Shown: positions 63,615 through 64,000 of the stretch, piece after piece | Numbering within the stretch: the first letter of the stretch is position 1 | Layout: each line of letters opens with the position of its first letter | NCBI GenBank assembly: GCA_016869735.1 | Contig: VGDL01000004.1 | Coordinates: 32,609 to 96,608 of the forward strand | Length of the DNA stretch: 64,000 bases | Source: Alphaproteobacteria bacterium | GTDB lineage: Bacteria; Pseudomonadota; Alphaproteobacteria; Acetobacterales; Acetobacteraceae | Direction of reading: 5' to 3' | Position numbers and translations under genes: made by a program | The notes under the pieces: generated by a model | What the model saw: only the letters and a program-made list of their open reading frames with translations | What the model was told of the DNA's origin: nothing | Database searches by the model: none

Positions 63615-64000
63615 TCAGGCAGCCCCCTTCATGGCGTATTGCAAACGTTGCAACTTGGATTTGATGGAATTGTCATAAAGGCGGGAACCGATCCGAACGA
63701 TCAGCCCACCCAGGATGGATTTGTCCACTGTCTCAGACAGGCGAACATTGGAATAGCCCGCTTCCGTCAGCCGCGCGACGATTTGCGCGCGCTGCGTGTC
63801 AGTCAGGCAATGCGCGGTAGTCACTTCAGCGGTCTGCTGGCCGCGGCGCGCTGCGATCAGCGCACCAAAGGCATGCGCCACGGCAGGCAGGGCCGAAAGG
63901 CGCCGATTGGCGATCAGCACGCCAACCAGGTTCCGCACCTCACCGGTGATGCCGGCGCTCTCCAGCACCTTGAACATGCGGTCCCGCTGGATCGCGGTGT
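63615..64000 (-). CDS. atpH: F1 ATP synthase delta subunit (partial)
   Basis: The C-terminal part of the delta stalk subunit (OSCP homologue), cut by the right edge of the window. The frame runs on upstream of the internal Met at 63977 to the edge. [20 protein letters not shown] is the conserved stretch, and the C-terminal [21 protein letters not shown] is the family signature. It is the first gene in atpHAGDC and presumably extends about 60-70 codons beyond the window. Confidence 0.95.
   Translation of the reverse strand, partial: TAIQRDRMFKVLESAGITGEVRNLVGVLIANRRLSALPAVAHAFGALIAARRGQQTAEVTTAHCLTDTQRAQIVARLTEAGYSNVRLSETVDKSILGGLIVRIGSRLYDNSIKSKLQRLQYAMKGAA

Overview
The window reads as a dense, GC-rich chromosomal segment of an alphaproteobacterium, most likely a Rhodospirillales/Acetobacteraceae-type organism. 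This is inferred from the aa3 oxidase assembly cluster with a tiny CoxF-like gene, the DUF1013 (TrcR), DUF1192, DUF465 and DUF6111 proteins, an F1 ATP synthase operon in the order atpHAGDC, and several lone TAXI and Bug-type solute receptors. No taxonomic search was possible. I found no rRNA, tRNA, CRISPR array or phage. No stretch longer than about 240 bases lacks a gene, and many neighbouring genes overlap by 1 to 4 bases.

Layout. 1-4316 (minus): the cytochrome aa3 oxidase operon ctaC-ctaD-ctaB-small membrane protein-ctaG; subunit III is probably just outside the left edge. 4485-8913: an ArsR-type regulator with an SmtB-like zinc site, divergent from a four-gene metal ABC importer. The first permease of that importer carries a C-terminal DtxR/MntR-like domain, as in chlamydial YtgCR. 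8900-15543: housekeeping genes (OmpA-like porin, purEK, DUF465 pair, TrcR, DUF1192, Hsp20 with a probable RNA thermometer, rpmE, pdxY, CBS protein). 15778-19746: a TAXI-TRAP transporter and an orphan amino-acid receptor. 19897-24477: a MoxR/DUF58/BatA-DUF4159 operon. 24582-27814: DUF1285, Nudix, DUF6111, CCA-adding enzyme and an acetyltransferase.

27884-38501 is accessory metabolism: a ThDP enzyme, a Bug receptor, a DUF4139 protein, and a run of dehydrogenases, a hydratase and an MFS carrier that looks like hydroxy-acid catabolism. At 39055-40296 an IS481-type insertion sequence cuts off a dienelactone-hydrolase-like gene whose 3' half is missing. 40312-44514 is a tightly coupled chain lutB-lutC-smr-xre-benE. 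44604-48859 holds an SCP2-like/hydrolase pair, an FAD oxidoreductase and an acyl-CoA ligase. 48993-53788 is a leucine-degradation block (isovaleryl-CoA dehydrogenase and both methylcrotonyl-CoA carboxylase subunits). 53791-56388 is a likely operon of a guanidinium exporter, a PuuE-type deacetylase, a cupin and a Bug receptor. 56594-58100 holds a GNAT and ilvC, 58284-59144 a ferritin-like diiron protein, and 59323-64000 the ATP synthase operon, cut by the right edge.

The points most worth following are the permease-DtxR fusion under two possible metal sensors, the ROSE-like hairpin before hsp20, the IS insertion with an associated deletion, and a 44-bp palindromic repeat found three times, each time between convergent genes.
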